64,000 nt of DNA, from contig CM051007.1 of the NCBI GenBank assembly GCA_027704905.1, positions 21,156,559-21,220,558 on the forward strand, given 5' to 3'. The stretch comes from Muraenolepis orangiensis (lineage: Eukaryota; Chordata; Actinopteri; Gadiformes; Muraenolepididae). Below, piece by piece: positions 1 to 12,142 of the stretch. How positions within the stretch are numbered: the first letter of the stretch is position 1; each line of letters starts with the position of its first letter. The notes beneath the pieces are model-generated. The model saw only the letters and a program-made list of their open reading frames with translations. It was not told the origin of the DNA and did not search any database. Both the position numbers and the translations under genes were made by a program.

Positions 1-159
1 ATTGCAGTTATGATTTGTAGTGTAGTCATACGATACCAAATCGATTTCTCTGATTATCGATTTCGCTGAACGATGAGATGGCTGAATGCGTGCCTGTTAT
101 ATTCAGCCATCTTGACACAAGTCCCCCCATGTCCTTCACAATGAACAGAAGTAGATTCT

Positions 160-227
160 CCCCCCCCCCCCCCCACCGGGCACCATCTGCATTCATTCAT
201 TCATTCATTCATTCATTCATTCATTCA
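160..227. repeat. Poly-C run followed by (ATTC)n microsatellite
   Basis: A run of 15 C at 160-174 is followed by about nine ATTC units at 191-227. A poly-G run of 16 lies at 427-442 and a (GT)n tract at 564-592. These are simple repeats with no coding meaning; the short open frames crossing them are artefacts. Confidence 0.95.
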
Positions 228-594
228 CCACCTTCTGTATGCACGGAAACATCGGCTGAACCTTGACAAGACGGGAGAGGAAAGAGGCGGGTGTGTCGAG
301 TGAGAGACCAAACATTACCATTTTGAAGGGCTTCATCTTTCCAGCAGGGAGAGAGTTTGTCTCCTGACTCTGAAAGAGAGAGACAGAGAAGCACTAAGGA
401 ACCATGCAGACTGCTTTGTCTCCATTGGGGGGGGGGGGGGGGTTTACGTTTCATGTGAAATTGAACCACAAGCTAAATTAGTATTTACAACATCATGAGC
501 AAGTCGCAGTAAAGAACAGCTGAAGCGTGGCGTTTGGCTCGCTAGGAAACGTTGTTGATGATGGTGTGTGTGTGTGTGTGTGTGTGTGTGTGGT

Positions 595-1960
595 GGGAGG
601 AGGAAGCCATCAAAGACGGATATTAAAAATGGCGCCAAGAAATATATTACGGCCATAATACATAATTACCTGCCTGCGCTGTACTAAAAATCAAATCAAA
701 AATGTTTTATTCAGATGAAAGAATTCATTTAAAAAAAGAAAGCGAGAAAATATGCAAACCATTTGTAACTTCATCATGTTCTTCTTGGTTATCGTTTCAT
801 CATCATTAGATATAATTGTATTGCATTCCCATTTCATTACAGAACTGGGAAATGATGTAAATACAACGTGATACAAATTGTGCTGTACTGGTGTGGGCAG
901 TTTTCAGGGCGATTCCAGGACATTCTTTATGGTACAGTGGTCACGTGGTGGACGTTTGATGAGGCTTTATTATAGCATGCAGGCTCTTAGTAGTACCTGC
1001 GATATGTCCAGCCATACCACTGTGCAATGTAGGACACTCGACCACTTCAATATATTCTGGAGCAGACATTTGTTTTGGACTGGGGCAAACCATTGTACGG
1101 CCACCTCTTATGGACACATCTAAGACTAACCTTACACCTCTCGACTTTTTGAGACACTCGTCTGTGGCCGTCTTGTTCTAAATGGTTGGTCAGTGTCATC
1201 CATGTGTGGGTTTCTCTCCAAATGTAGAGAATCAACCAAAAACGCTAATATATCTAAGGGTTTCACATTAATAAAATTATACTAGTATGAAGGTATGATA
1301 TTGGTTGTTTGTTGTCGTTTACCTGACATACTGCTGGGGGATTCAGGGCCGAATCTTCATCCTCAGAGCCTCCACAGACATCTGGATGGCCGGCTGAAAT
1401 ACAGGCAGACGGACACGATCAATGCGAGACCGAACAATATGTTTTTTTGACATTGGCAAATGTTAAAAGTAGGCTACCATTTAATGGGATGGTTTTTTTG
1501 GCCCCACTTTATATCGGTTGTTTTTCATTCCAGCTCCGGTGTATTTTCCCCCTCACAGACACAGTCACAGCGGTTTTGACTGTTTCCAGATCGTGTTGTC
1601 CTCGTTTACTCCCTTCTTATTTTTCCGTTTGGGGGCAGCGACATCTAGTGGTCAGATATTGCTTTTTTCGGTTTTAACACAACCCTACTTTTATCACAGA
1701 CTAAAAGTCCACATTTCGAAGAGGACTGCGGTTGGTGATATATTGTCTGCATCCCGTTGCTTTATTATTCACCATCATTCAGGCTGTCGTTAAAACCCAC
1801 TCATAATGATTACATGCAAATATTCAAGATGGTAACTTTACATCCGTCTTATCCTCGTCCATCCGTGTGTCACGGTGTTCACTACACAGCGAAATGTAAA
1901 CAATTGGAGGGAAATCTTTAGAGGGAAGGAGGAAATACGGTTGTCTGTAACCTGCTACAA
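595..1960. other. No recognised gene; one weak exon candidate
   Basis: AT-rich unique-looking sequence. No open frame resembles a known protein and no repeat is recognised. A small splice-bounded candidate on the minus strand (1323-1393) is listed separately. Confidence 0.6.
1323..1393 (-). CDS. Candidate internal exon (71 nt), unidentified
   Basis: On the minus strand a TTTCAG acceptor precedes, and a CAG/GTAAAC donor follows, a 71-nt open segment. One frame gives two phase bases plus 23 codons, starting GHPDVCGGSEDEDS and ending PPAVCQ. A second frame is closed by a TGA. I do not recognise the protein, and no neighbouring exon is linked to it. Splice-like sites 70 bp apart can occur by chance, so this is only a candidate. 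Confidence 0.2.
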
Positions 1961-1962
1961 GT

Positions 1963-2078
<116 letters not shown>

Positions 2079-2670
2079 TGAGCGTGTTTGCGTGCATGTC
2101 TGTGTGTTAGCATTCCTGCAGCACTGCATCAATACGACAGCTCGGTTCACACTGTGAATCATGCTCAGCTGGGAAAGAATGTTGGAACACAGCTGGACCC
2201 GTCACGTTCGTGTACCATCCATAAACATCCCCAAGGAATGACAAAAAATAAATAAACAAATAACCACGAGTAAAAAGAGAAAAAGAGAAATCATGTCATC
2301 AGTGGTACGTCTTTCAAAAATGACAAGCTTGTACGTTACACACATGCGTGTCGGTGCGTGCGAGCGCACCGTGTGCGCTAACCGAGGTTTAGTTGCTTCG
2401 CAACTCTCTCGGCCCGGGGCGGGCATTCATCGCCCAGACGCATCTGTTGCGATTAGTAATGAGCGCGAAACCTGATTTGGCGGCAAACATACATGCACAC
2501 ACACACCGCCTCTGATCCCGATGGAGGGAGGATGGAGGGAGGGGAGAGCGAAGAGACCGCCAGCCCCAAGAGCATGATGGGAAACGCTGCCATCGTTTTT
2601 TTCCTGCGCCAACGCAAAACCTGCTCACCCCTCTCCCCCGGAGAGCAATTTGTGTTGCAGTTAAACAGCC

Positions 2671-2746
2671 GTGTGTGTGTGTGTGTGTGTGTGTCCGTCC
2701 ACATACCAATCAGCATTTTGCAAGAACACACACACACACACACACA
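2671..2746. repeat. Paired (GT)n and (CA)n tracts
   Basis: A (GT)12 tract at 2671-2694 and a (CA)n tract at 2726-2746 lie 31 bp apart in opposite phase, so the two arms could pair in single-stranded DNA. Confidence 0.9.
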
Positions 2747-3063
2747 GACAGAGCTGGGTGTTTCGTAGCTGTGAATGCCAGGACACAAAACCAGACAGAT
2801 GAGCTAGCATTAGTGGCGGTAACGACAAACAACCTTTGAGGTGTCTTTCAGCGGAAGCTATTATAAGCTAACAAAAAAAAATAAAACAGTGTCCCAGTGT
2901 CCACAGTTCACCCACGAGACAAAAGACAGTCACTCCTCAATTTACATCTGACACATATAGCTACGAATGCATTGTCTTTGTGTGGATGACACGTTCGCTC
3001 ATGATGCGCAGACCAGCACGGCTCCAAGCTAACCGCAAGGTGGCACGCGGCCCTGCTGCTAGC

Positions 3064-3312
3064 ACTGTGTGTGTGTGTGTGTAGTGTACTGTGTGTGTGT
3101 GTGTGTGAAGGTACGTGTGGTGTGTGTGTGTGAAGGGTACTGTGTGTGTGTGAAGGGTACCGTGTGTGTGTGTAGTGTACTGTGTGTGTGTAGCGTACTG
3201 TGTGTGAAGGGTACTGTTTGTAGTGTACTGTTGTGTGTGTGTGTGTGTAGCGTACTGTGTGTGTGTGTGTGTGTCGACTACTGGGTGTGTGCGTCTACTG
3301 GGTGTGTGTATG
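3064..3312. repeat. Interrupted GT array with recurring GTAC motifs
   Basis: GT tracts of 8-20 bp alternate with short links such as AGTGTACT, AGCGTACT and GAAGGGTAC, about nine times over 250 bp. It is a degenerate minisatellite built on a GT core. Confidence 0.85.
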
Positions 3313-4074
3313 TACGACGATGAGAGAGACATTCGGAATCAGTCAGATGAGTCATAATTATCAGTCATATGCACCAGTCGCGGCTGGTAGTTACAATCAT
3401 ATATATCATATAGTTAAACCAGTTATGCACGGAAATTGTCTAATCGCGAGCCAAAGAAACACCACATTGTCACGGTTATGCTCTCATGCTCTCTGTTAAC
3501 GCTTGGCGTTATGCACCTGGAACGCTTTGAGGTAGTAACTCGAAAACGTTTCAAGTCTGAAATATTCGACTCACGAGTTTTCTGGAACGCGGAATTAATG
3601 AATGACACAAGAAAGATCCTTGCATGATGTTCATACTGCCCCCAAAACTGGATATTCACCAGCGCAGTGAGCTCTTCTGGTGTGCCCTTTGTCGGACGCG
3701 CTACCAAAAAGATTTGCTGAGATCCAACAATCAATTTCCAGAAATCATATTTAATGATTATGAGCAACAGGGCGGTCAACAAAAAATACAGCGACCCACT
3801 CACCCTCTCCACACACACACCCAGCACACAGGTGAACAGGTGATTATTAACCAAGTGCCGCCCATATCCATGTGACCCAACTCAATAAACGCAAAGCGAT
3901 CACGCAATAATAAATGATAATATTACAAACACAGACCAGACTAATACCAAAATTATGAACCATATAAATATAACAACAATATCTAATAATATCCTTAGAA
4001 AGTTGATTCATGGCTCCTACACACGGATACAACTTATTAAAGTTTTTAACTTATCTTGCAAGTTCATTTTTCCA
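3313..4074. other. No gene seen
   Basis: AT-rich sequence without recognised repeats. Both strands carry short open frames (to 143 codons) with no family resemblance that I recognise. Confidence 0.5.
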
Positions 4075-4672
4075 TGCAGCTTGTGTCCGGGTAGCGCTAC
4101 CTCACCGACAACTCTCCTCTCCTGATCTACAGCCGCCACCTGCATGGAGAGTGTTCTTACAGGGTGTATCACCGCCTGGTACGGGAACTGCACCGCACTC
4201 GAGCGCAGAGCGCTTCAAAGGGTGGTGCGGACGGCTATATATCCCTCCTGGATATATACAATCAGCGGTGCGTGGCCAAGGCCAAACAAATTATAAAAGA
4301 CATTGCCCACCCCAGCCACGAACTGTACTCACTGTTACCGTCAGGCAGGCGATACCGCAGTATCAAGTGCCGTACAAATAGGCTTAGAGATAGCTTCCAC
4401 AGTCAGGCCATCAGGCTGCTGAACAAGGGCGTATAACAATGTATATTTTATTACATTGATTTATATATACACATATTGCTCTTTTCTGTGTGGATATTTT
4501 GCATTTTATAAATTGCATTTTTATTTTTTATTTTTATTTTTAACTTTATTCTATTTTTATTCTATTTTTTATCTTATTTTATAACTGCTGTCGTCGGGTA
4601 TTGCACATAAGATTTTCACATCACTGCTTTATACTTGTGACAATAAACTTGACTTGACTTGACTTGACCTTG
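4075..4672 (+). mobile_element. L2-like LINE, 3' end (RT C-terminus, UTR and tail)
   Basis: The sequence encodes the last part of a non-LTR retrotransposon polyprotein typical of fish L2-like elements. From 4144 one frame reads MESVLTGCITAWYGNC; after a frameshift near 4232 the next frame reads IIKDIAHPSHELYSLLPSG and ends IRLLNKGV, with the stop at 4434-4436. An AT-rich 3' UTR follows, then a tail with GACAATAAA and (CTTGA)n repeats at about 4640-4672, the usual L2-type 3' end. Everything upstream of the C-terminus is missing, as expected of a 5'-truncated insertion. The copy is dead. The subfamily is inferred from remembered motifs. Confidence 0.8.
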
Positions 4673-4676
4673 AGGC

Positions 4677-6220
4677 AAATTCATCTGGCTCTGTGACCAT
4701 CTTGGCGGTTCTCTGCTTGCTCCTGTGTTGCCCAGAATGTTGTAGCCTCTGTAGAGGGTACTGGCCAGCGAACCCAGGTGCTGCACTCGACTTTTGATAC
4801 GCTCACACCTCGCTGGGTGCCTGTGTGTTGTGACACTGGCCCCATCGGTCTGCATGTATTTCATCTTGGCCCGGTGGATCTGCAGGTTCACACAGACTTT
4901 GCCGCAAACAAGTCTCGTTAGGGGGGACACGACACTAAAAAGATTCTGCCCCCTATCGACAATACCACATCCTGCTTGATAAAAGGTAAAAAAAAAAAGA
5001 AAACATTGAGGTCAACGGGTGTGAAGACGGTTTGGTTTAACATTAAGCTTTATCTCTCTTCCTCCTTCACTCTGCCCTCCACTCATATACATTGCCCTTT
5101 ACACAATTCAGATTGCCAAGGTTAGTAAATAATTGATCAAGTAAATGACCAAGTAAATCATTTTCAAATGTTTTTCACGACCGGCTCAACAATTCATGCA
5201 TTGTGTGTGCGGATGCACACATTAGAAGATTCCTGCAGCAGAGACTGCAGCAGATATGACCACATTTACACAACCACATAAATTGTTTGGTGGTATTTGC
5301 TAGAGCTAATGGCATTTGTATGATATAGTTTTGATCATAGATCTATAAAAACATAACCGGAGGAAGTGTTAATAAAATGTTCTAACCGGGTGTTCGTGGT
5401 TCACTGCTGGATAGTACCATTTTTTACTTCTGATGCTTAGTAATGGACACACAGATTGGGGGACCTCTGCCGTGACCAAGAACTAGTTCAGCCAGTTAGA
5501 GTTGGCAGAGTATGTAAGCAGCTTGGGGCCAACGTGGCGGCTAGAGATTTGCAATGCAAAGTCTTACTCCAGTCAACAAACCCAAGAAAGCAATGCTGGC
5601 GGCTGGGTGTAAAGCTTGGACCACGCGGTGATCGCACGCACCCACACCCACACCCACACACAGCTCTAATGTCTCGATGTTAAAAATGCCGTAGTTTTGG
5701 AGAGTTGCATTTTTATCCTCAGCCTCTAGGGGTCGCCTGGGAGCTTTGTTTTGGCACATGCCCACTTTTACAAGTGAGGCTGCCAAGGGTTCTGAAACAG
5801 AAGTTTAGCTGCACCCGCAAAACAAAACAAAACAAGTTTGAGTAGAACTTGAATGCATTCAATGAGACTTGTTCCCTGCAGCTTAAAATATGGCGAAGCA
5901 TCAAACAGATGGCATGAAAGACATGAAAAAAACCCTTCATTCAAATGTTGGCTGAATAATCGATTCATTTGTTGAGCTAATAAAAAGGAGGAACGAGAAC
6001 TTCCACAACTTCAGCGATAAATATAATTATAAACATATTCTTTATACAGGATTGTACTTTCATACCAATAGCCTATATTTAAGTATAATTGACGTTATGT
6101 GACGTTGACGTTAAGCCTCTATTAAAAGTAGGTGAGAGCTATTATGCGAGTGTAATTTGTTAGAAATGGCATAGCCATCCGTCAGCTATTAGTCAGTGAA
6201 ATGTGCTGTGAGAATTCGTT
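4677..6220. other. No gene seen
   Basis: Mostly unique-looking sequence with a short CACCCA repeat near 5640-5660. Open frames are 60-104 codons long and unrelated to families I recognise. Confidence 0.5.
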
Positions 6221-6254
6221 TTTGAGTTGAATGCTCCTGCCTTTGTAGGAGACC

Positions 6255-6365
6255 ATTAAGATTTTAGACTGCCCCCGGCTCATAATTTCTGACCAATCAG
6301 GGCTCTATCCTGCCTGGCTCAGAGAATCCATCTGGCCTGTCAATCACAAGTGTTTCAAATGTGAC
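6255..6365 (+). repeat. Dispersed repeat, copy 1 (shared with 45,800-45,910)
   Basis: About 110 bp, with the shared blocks TTTCTGACCAATCAG and AATCCATCTGGC, reappear in reverse complement at about 45,805-45,905 with moderate divergence. The core contains a CCAAT-box-like CCAATCAG. Full element limits are not visible. Confidence 0.6.
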
Positions 6366-7053
6366 CCTTCTCAATGGCAGTGAAATGTAGGGAGGGAGCA
6401 GAGAGGAAGAGGACTTTTTTTTTGGAATTAGTGTCAACATCTTGCTCTCTTCGGCTCTCTCTTCTCAACTATCAAATCTTAACCTACATCAGCTTTAATG
6501 TGTCCTCCCAGTCATGATCACATCATTTTATCCTCAAACCATCTAGGCCTCCAGTTTTGTGGCGATGAATTGCATTTACATTGTTCATAAGCAAATGAAT
6601 AAAGGCAGGCAGATGGACAGACAGACAGACATACCACAGACCACATGGCCCACAGACTAACGTTCCCTTTCAAGGACGCAAAACGAATTGGAAAAATATA
6701 CAAGCATATATTTTACAAGAAGAGGAATTTCCATGTGGAGATGCCGACAAATATGAATGCACGCTAGGGTGCAATCAAATTGCAATGCAAAATTTAAATC
6801 TCAACATCAAACTGTCTGGGGTTGCATTTTGTTCGGACACAGATAAAAATGACTTTTGCATAGTTTAGGGAAAATTCATTGAGATTTAGAGGTAAAACCA
6901 AGCATGTGAAAATATGACAATGGGCCGTTTTGGGTGTTTTCTTAGGCAAAATGCAATTTTTTTTGGTTTTTATTAGAACACCATTTATTTTCAATAGAAC
7001 ATTTAATTATTCAAGAACAAAAATCACAACTTTGAAATAGTTTTTAGGATATC

Positions 7054-9179
7054 TCAAGAATCCTGGTCCAGCTTGCGCTTGCAGTGGCTCAGATTTGGTC
7101 GGTCATGCTCAACTGCCTGCAGCACATTCTGCAGGTGCTCCTCGCTCCTGGCTGCTGCCACAAAGTCTGATGGGAGTTTAACGCCACGCTCAGCACAGTC
7201 ATTCACAACATTTATGGCACATACATTCACCACAGCCATCTGGAATACATCACTGGCAGCCCAATCCTCTACATCCAGTGAGAGAAACGCTGGATCGATG
7301 TGCAGCTGTTGCATGCCGAACCAGCAGTCTGGGTTGGTGAGGTCAGCCAAGCTGCTGGTCAGTGAGAGGGTTGGAAACTTCGGCTTGCCAAAGCCAGTGC
7401 CAAAGCGGAGATGTGGGGCTCGCATGGGGAGGTCAGCCGGCTTGTCGTGGCCGGAGTGCCAGAGGCAGCATCTCGCATGTCAGGTACCATAAGTGACGTT
7501 CCAGTGCCTTGATTGCTGATGCTGCAATGCCCTCGTCAACATTCTTGTACGCATACAGGTGGTGGTAGAGTGTAAGGTCATTCCATGCAGCATCTACGGC
7601 CGCGTCGCAGGTCAGCCACCACGTTGCGTAGATGTGCGTGATGAAGTTGGCAAACGCCCGAATCTTCAGCACCCGCTGCAACGTAGTGATGGTCTCCTGA
7701 GGAAGCAACGCAATGTGCTGCTCCATCAAGGCCAGATTGAGAGTGTACAGCAGCTTGGCCATCCATCGCGCCTTGTGCAGGGCTCCCGGCCGTTGAAAGG
7801 GAACTGGAGTGTGTGCTTTACCGTCTGCACCCAGATACATAAGACACAGCTGCACAAACTCGCGGTAGTCGCCTCGCTTGTAGTCGAGCACTCCTGCAGT
7901 GCAGGCAATGAGTTCAGCACGCAACTTTCCCAGGAACAGTGGTTCGGCCTCGTCAGGAATGTAGCGGGACAATGGGCCGCTGTCCTTATGTCGACCCAGT
8001 GAGAGCTGGATGGCAATGCAGGCTGCAGTGTGACGCGGTGGTGTCAAACGCCATGTTGACAACCTGATCGGTGTAGCACCACCCCTGCAACAGCTTGCAT
8101 GTCAGCCGGGCGATGATCATTCCGCATGGCTCATCAGTTCCCTTCATATAGGCTGGAACACCAAGCAGTTTGAGCCGCTCCGCATCACCAACCACCACTG
8201 TCAGACGCTCCTCCAACTGGCGCACATTAGTGAGCTTCGGTGTCAACTTGCTGTCCCAGTGCAGGGTGCACATGGAAGGTGGTGTCCACTGCTGGTGCTG
8301 TTCCTCACCAATGGCCTCCAGCGTCTGGCAGCGCGCTTGGTCTGCGGTTGCATAGGATGTGAAGATCTTTGCCTAATTGCCACCTGACTCCTTGATCAGG
8401 CCGCGGGTAAAGGCAGCCTGCTGCATTGGTGTGATCTTCAACCGTGTAGCCAGTGACACAAGACTCGGCCACAAGGATGTCAGCTGGAATGAAGGCTGTG
8501 GTGCCAGTCTACTTACGCTTGCGGGTGGGTGTGTTCTCCACCGGTGGAGCAGCTGTTTCACTGGCGTTGCAATCCTCTTCACTATTGCTTTCCAACCCCA
8601 CCATGCTGTATGTCGCTGTCATCTCTTGCTGCTCTTTGGTCAGGTGTACCTGCTGGGCTGCTTCGCGCTCCTGTCGCCGCTTCACCTTGGATGTCAGCTT
8701 GTTATCGAGCGCTCCAAATGTGGCCACTCTGTCGCCCTTCATGCTGGCCAGGAAAGCAATGTCCTCCGGATTGCTGATCAGCTGCTCGGCGTTTGGAGAC
8801 CACAGCGGGAATGTGGAGTCCAGCCTGTGCTCCATAGCATCCACTCGTCGAGCTGTAGCCTCACTGGAGCGCATGGCCTGGAGAATGTGGCACAACTTGT
8901 TGTTAGCGTCGAAGTGCCACCATCTTGTCGAATGCTCGACAATCACTCACCATTGAGATATTGGCCTTTCCATAAAATGGCCTCAACTGCTCCAAAACGA
9001 CCTTGGCTGCCTGAAACCGAGACAATGCTCCGTTCAAACCTAATCGCTTGGCAAGCAGTTGCACATTCACAGTGTATGTCACTTCAGCTTGGCGCCAGTG
9101 ATGATGGCATCTGCTTTGGTGATGCTGACACCCAGACCAAAGACCAGGCTGCGGGTGTTAAACATTTTCTCTTCATCCA
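7054..9179 (-). pseudogene. Broken transposon-type gene of an uncharacterised metazoan repeat family
   Basis: Several minus-strand open frames line up as one degraded protein. From the 5' end there is a fragment containing KVVLEQLRPFYGKANIS (about 9020-8950); a block with NPEDIAFLASMKGDR and a basic stretch (8946-8509); a block ending in AFDTTASH (8273-8025); a long block from about 8035 with RPGALHKARWMAKLLY and IKALERHLWYL (to 7433); and a C-terminal block with ERGVKLPSDFV and ARSEEHLQNVLQ (7425-7054). Adjacent blocks are joined by frameshifts: about one missing base near 8030, one extra base near 7445, and several between 8350 and 8520. Proteins with the same motif order, including a DTTASNTG-like motif, are multicopy in arthropods and cnidarians. 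The DTTAS segment may be the second acidic site of an RNase H-fold transposase, but that is inference. No terminal inverted repeats were found. Confidence 0.6.
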
Positions 9180-9355
9180 GAGCAAAGATTAAAATGTGAC
9201 AAATGCAATGGCTCTAGTGCCACACTGTGTCCCAGCCTTGAGAAGTTTTGGAATGAGGTATTTCAGACTCTCTCCCAGACTCTACACTGCGTTATAGAAC
9301 CTAACCCTCTGATGGCACTTTTTGGGGTGGCTGAGGAGGTAGGGGTTTCCGAGAG
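9180..9355 (+). pseudogene. L1/Tx1-like LINE C-terminal fragment (zinc-knuckle region)
   Basis: An open plus-strand frame reads CDKCNG, then CPSLEKFWNEVFQTLSQTL, then EPNPLMALFGVAEEVG, with a stop near 9355. The order C-x2-C, CPSL-x2-FW, then PNPL-x-ALFG matches the C-terminal region of L1/Tx1-type LINE ORF2 proteins of fish. Between the CxxC and the CPSL motif the usual histidine-containing segment is shortened, so this copy carries a deletion. It abuts the pseudogene on the other strand. The family call is from remembered motifs. Confidence 0.6.
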
Positions 9356-9364
9356 CCAAGCGTG

Positions 9365-9445
9365 ATGACTACACACAAGGCTCAGGAACAGGTTCTTCCC
9401 CTCAGCTGTCATCTCTCTGAACTCTGTACCACGATGACACCACTA
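9365..9445 (+). mobile_element. Possible L2-like LINE C-terminal scrap
   Basis: One frame reads RFFPSAVISLNSVP followed by a stop, similar to the RFFP-x-AV-x-LLN motif near the C-terminus of fish LINE ORFs. It is short and lacks a recognisable tail. Confidence 0.35.
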
Positions 9446-9449
9446 ATGT

Positions 9450-11190
9450 TCTGTCCTTCGCCTCCCATCTGGCAATCTTACTTAGATGGAATATACCCAC
9501 TTACTTGCATTGGCTTAGAGACCTTATGTCTTGTCTAAAGTTTGAGAAAATTCGACACTCATTTCGGGGATCAGAGGGTCATTTCTATAGGGTCTTAGGA
9601 TCGTTTTTTTGAATATGACAAGGCCTGACACTGTGGTGGAGCCTTAGCTAGATGGTGCTCTCGCCCCGTGACTTCCAACATTTAACTCATGACAGCCAAG
9701 TACTCTTGAGCCTACTTATATATGTTGTTGTCATATAAACCACTACCCCGTCTTCATGTATTTATTTTTGATTTTTTGTTTAATGTTATGATCTATCTAT
9801 TGTGTGTTTATTTTTCATTGTTAGACCTGCCAGTTGGAATGAGAGAGGTGGGGGTAATGGTTCTCATACGGTTAAACAAAACAGTTTACAACTTGTTACT
9901 GTATCTGCTATAAAACAAAGATGATGAAAAAAAAATAATTTAGAAAGAAAAATGTTCTATTCCATACTCAGTAGTCGCCAATTACAAACAAAAAGGAAAA
10001 TGTTTTGAGACCATTTGAAAAGCTTTTCAAAGTCTTACTTTTGGCCAAGAGAAGTTGGACTCTCACACCACTCTGGACAGCATGGCAATGGATGGTTTTG
10101 TTTTGCCAGCTCAAGACCGGAAGCCTCAGTTACTTTGAAATGGGAACCAGTTCACTTCATACAACCACCCCCTCTATGGACCAAGTCAGCTGAAACAGCG
10201 TCACACACTAATCACTCTCCTGACTGATCGATTCAATCAATATTCATTCAATCAATCCAAATATATATTTTGACTTTCTAGAACTGTGACATGTGTTACG
10301 TTGCTATGGTTATTTGGCAAGTATTGCGTTAGCCAGCCCTGTCCATGATTTTTTTAATTTTCCCATGGGTTTCTCCATGTTTGTTAATTTTCCCACCAGG
10401 ACGTATTATCCTTGCTCTTATGAGGATGTCAGAAGATAATGCTTCTTGAGGTTGTCTCAGGCTCTGTGATTAAAATTAAAGTGAATACTATAACTACTTA
10501 ACTAATTGGGTCATTATTGCCCACAGAGTCACAAACTAATTGAAATACAAATTAAAATAACTCTTTGTATTTGTGACCCTATGTCACTGTCAAAATATGC
10601 CAGTTCTCAAAACAGTACCCTCTTCTCAGGTCATCAACAATTCACGATATCGACCAGTGCCTATACTCTGGTTTCAGTCAACGGTTGGGGATTTGACACC
10701 ACAATCAATGTCCATCATGGATTCTGACGCAGGACTGTCCTGTCTGTCATCCCCTATCTGGCACTTAAAGGAAAACCAACCCCCAAAACAACTCATTTGA
10801 TATGGAAAGTGATGTACTGGGTTACTAGGTTCACGGTAGTGCTTGAGGATTCACCCAGCTCCAAATCTTGAATGCACAAAACTTTATATAATATAAATAA
10901 AAAGATAAAAATGCTAGGATAAGATGCTAATACGGACTCAAATTGTCGATCTTCTGGACATTGTAGTGCCTGTTATGCCTACATGCTATTGATGCTATTG
11001 ACACAACTATTACGTTACTTTTGGATAAACCGTTTAAATGATTAATCCAAAAACACTATGCCTTAAAGTCATACGACTGTATAAATGACCGATGGACTAA
11101 TAATATTAACTAATAATGAATAAATTATGACTGATCGCTACAGCAGGGGCATCTCACACGTCATAGACGAGTGCTGGAAAGAGTCTGCTT
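9450..11190. other. No gene seen
   Basis: AT-rich sequence without tandem repeats or recognised transposon motifs. The longest open frames are 60-75 codons. Confidence 0.5.
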
Positions 11191-11394
11191 ATAATATTCA
11201 GTGTTGTGCGTCTACCCCGCGTTCAACTTCTGCTGCTCTAAGCTCTTCACCGGACACAAACACAAAGCATTAGCCATCACGACTGTTAGTCGAACAGCAA
11301 GTCGATCGGAAAGAAAAAGCCTTTCTCCGAGCCGTCGACAGCTCTCGAACCCACTGCAACACATTGCCCCAAGACTGCTCCACTACTACTGCTC

Positions 11395-11690
11395 AGCCAA
11401 GGCCCTCGGAAGCATGACAAAGGCTAGTATAAACTTGCTGAATCAACTAAGATTATGTTACATGAACACAACACAAATAGTGGAGCGTGCAGCAGCCCTT
11501 TTTCAGCGACGGTGAAGTCCCTTTAAGAAAGAGTTTCCCATTCCCCGAGTCAACATCATAACGTAATGGGGAGTAACCGGGGAACATTGTAAGCAGAAAA
11601 GGCAAACACTTCATTAACGGGGTCCTCGAATCCACGCCATGCCAACAGGCGCATATCACCAGACACTTAGGAGTTTCACGAGGTGTGCCT
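11395..11690 (+). repeat. Possible dispersed repeat, unclassified
   Basis: The stretch with CAGCAGCCCTTTTTCAGCG and AACGTAATGGGGAGTAACCG resembles a block I recall as multicopy in fish genomes, but no second copy occurs in this window. A genome self-search would decide. Confidence 0.25.
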
Positions 11691-11767
11691 AAACTAAATA
11701 CTTTGCTGTGTTTATAGATATCTGCCAGCTGGCTCCTCCATTTTCCATTCCAGAGAATGAAAGAGTC

Positions 11768-11846
11768 TGTGTGTGTACATACTGTATGTATGTTTGTCTC
11801 TGTGCGTGTGCATGTGCGCGTGCATGTGCATGTGCATGTGTGTGTG
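11768..11846. repeat. Degenerate (TG)n / TGCATG-rich tract
   Basis: Imperfect GTGTGT, GTATGT and GTGCATGTGC units form a purine-pyrimidine alternating tract. Confidence 0.8.
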
Positions 11847-12009
11847 GGCAGGGCACATTTGGCATGAAAAGCATTGATGGGGAAATGCGTGCAAGCTTTT
11901 ACGTTGTCTAGCTGGGACACGTTGTTTAACACAACGCACCATGACGATGACATGCTGCTTTATTTATATCCATCGGTGAGGAGAGGGGTCGAGGCAGAGG
12001 CGATGCTAC

Positions 12010-12142
12010 CTGTGTCCTGAGGGCAGAAAAGTGCCACTATGAGTAGAGCGAGAGAGGAACATCTGGACAAGCGAACCTGACGCCAATGCGTTGCGCTGTG
12101 CCGCGACGCCAAGGAACGCAAAGAGCTACTAAAACACGTCAC
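12010..12142 (-). CDS. Very weak first-exon candidate with hydrophobic segment
   Basis: A minus-strand frame starts MTCFSSSLRSL, carries a hydrophobic segment SLALLIVALF like a signal peptide core, and reaches a possible donor CACAG/GTAGCA. The region is richer in CpG than its surroundings, and an RFX X-box-like GTTGCTATGGTAA lies upstream near 12,208. No family is recognised. Chance is a real alternative. Confidence 0.15.

Noticed and set aside
3423..3854. 143-codon minus-strand frame
   Set aside because: No recognised motif, and the plus strand is equally open over parts; consistent with chance.
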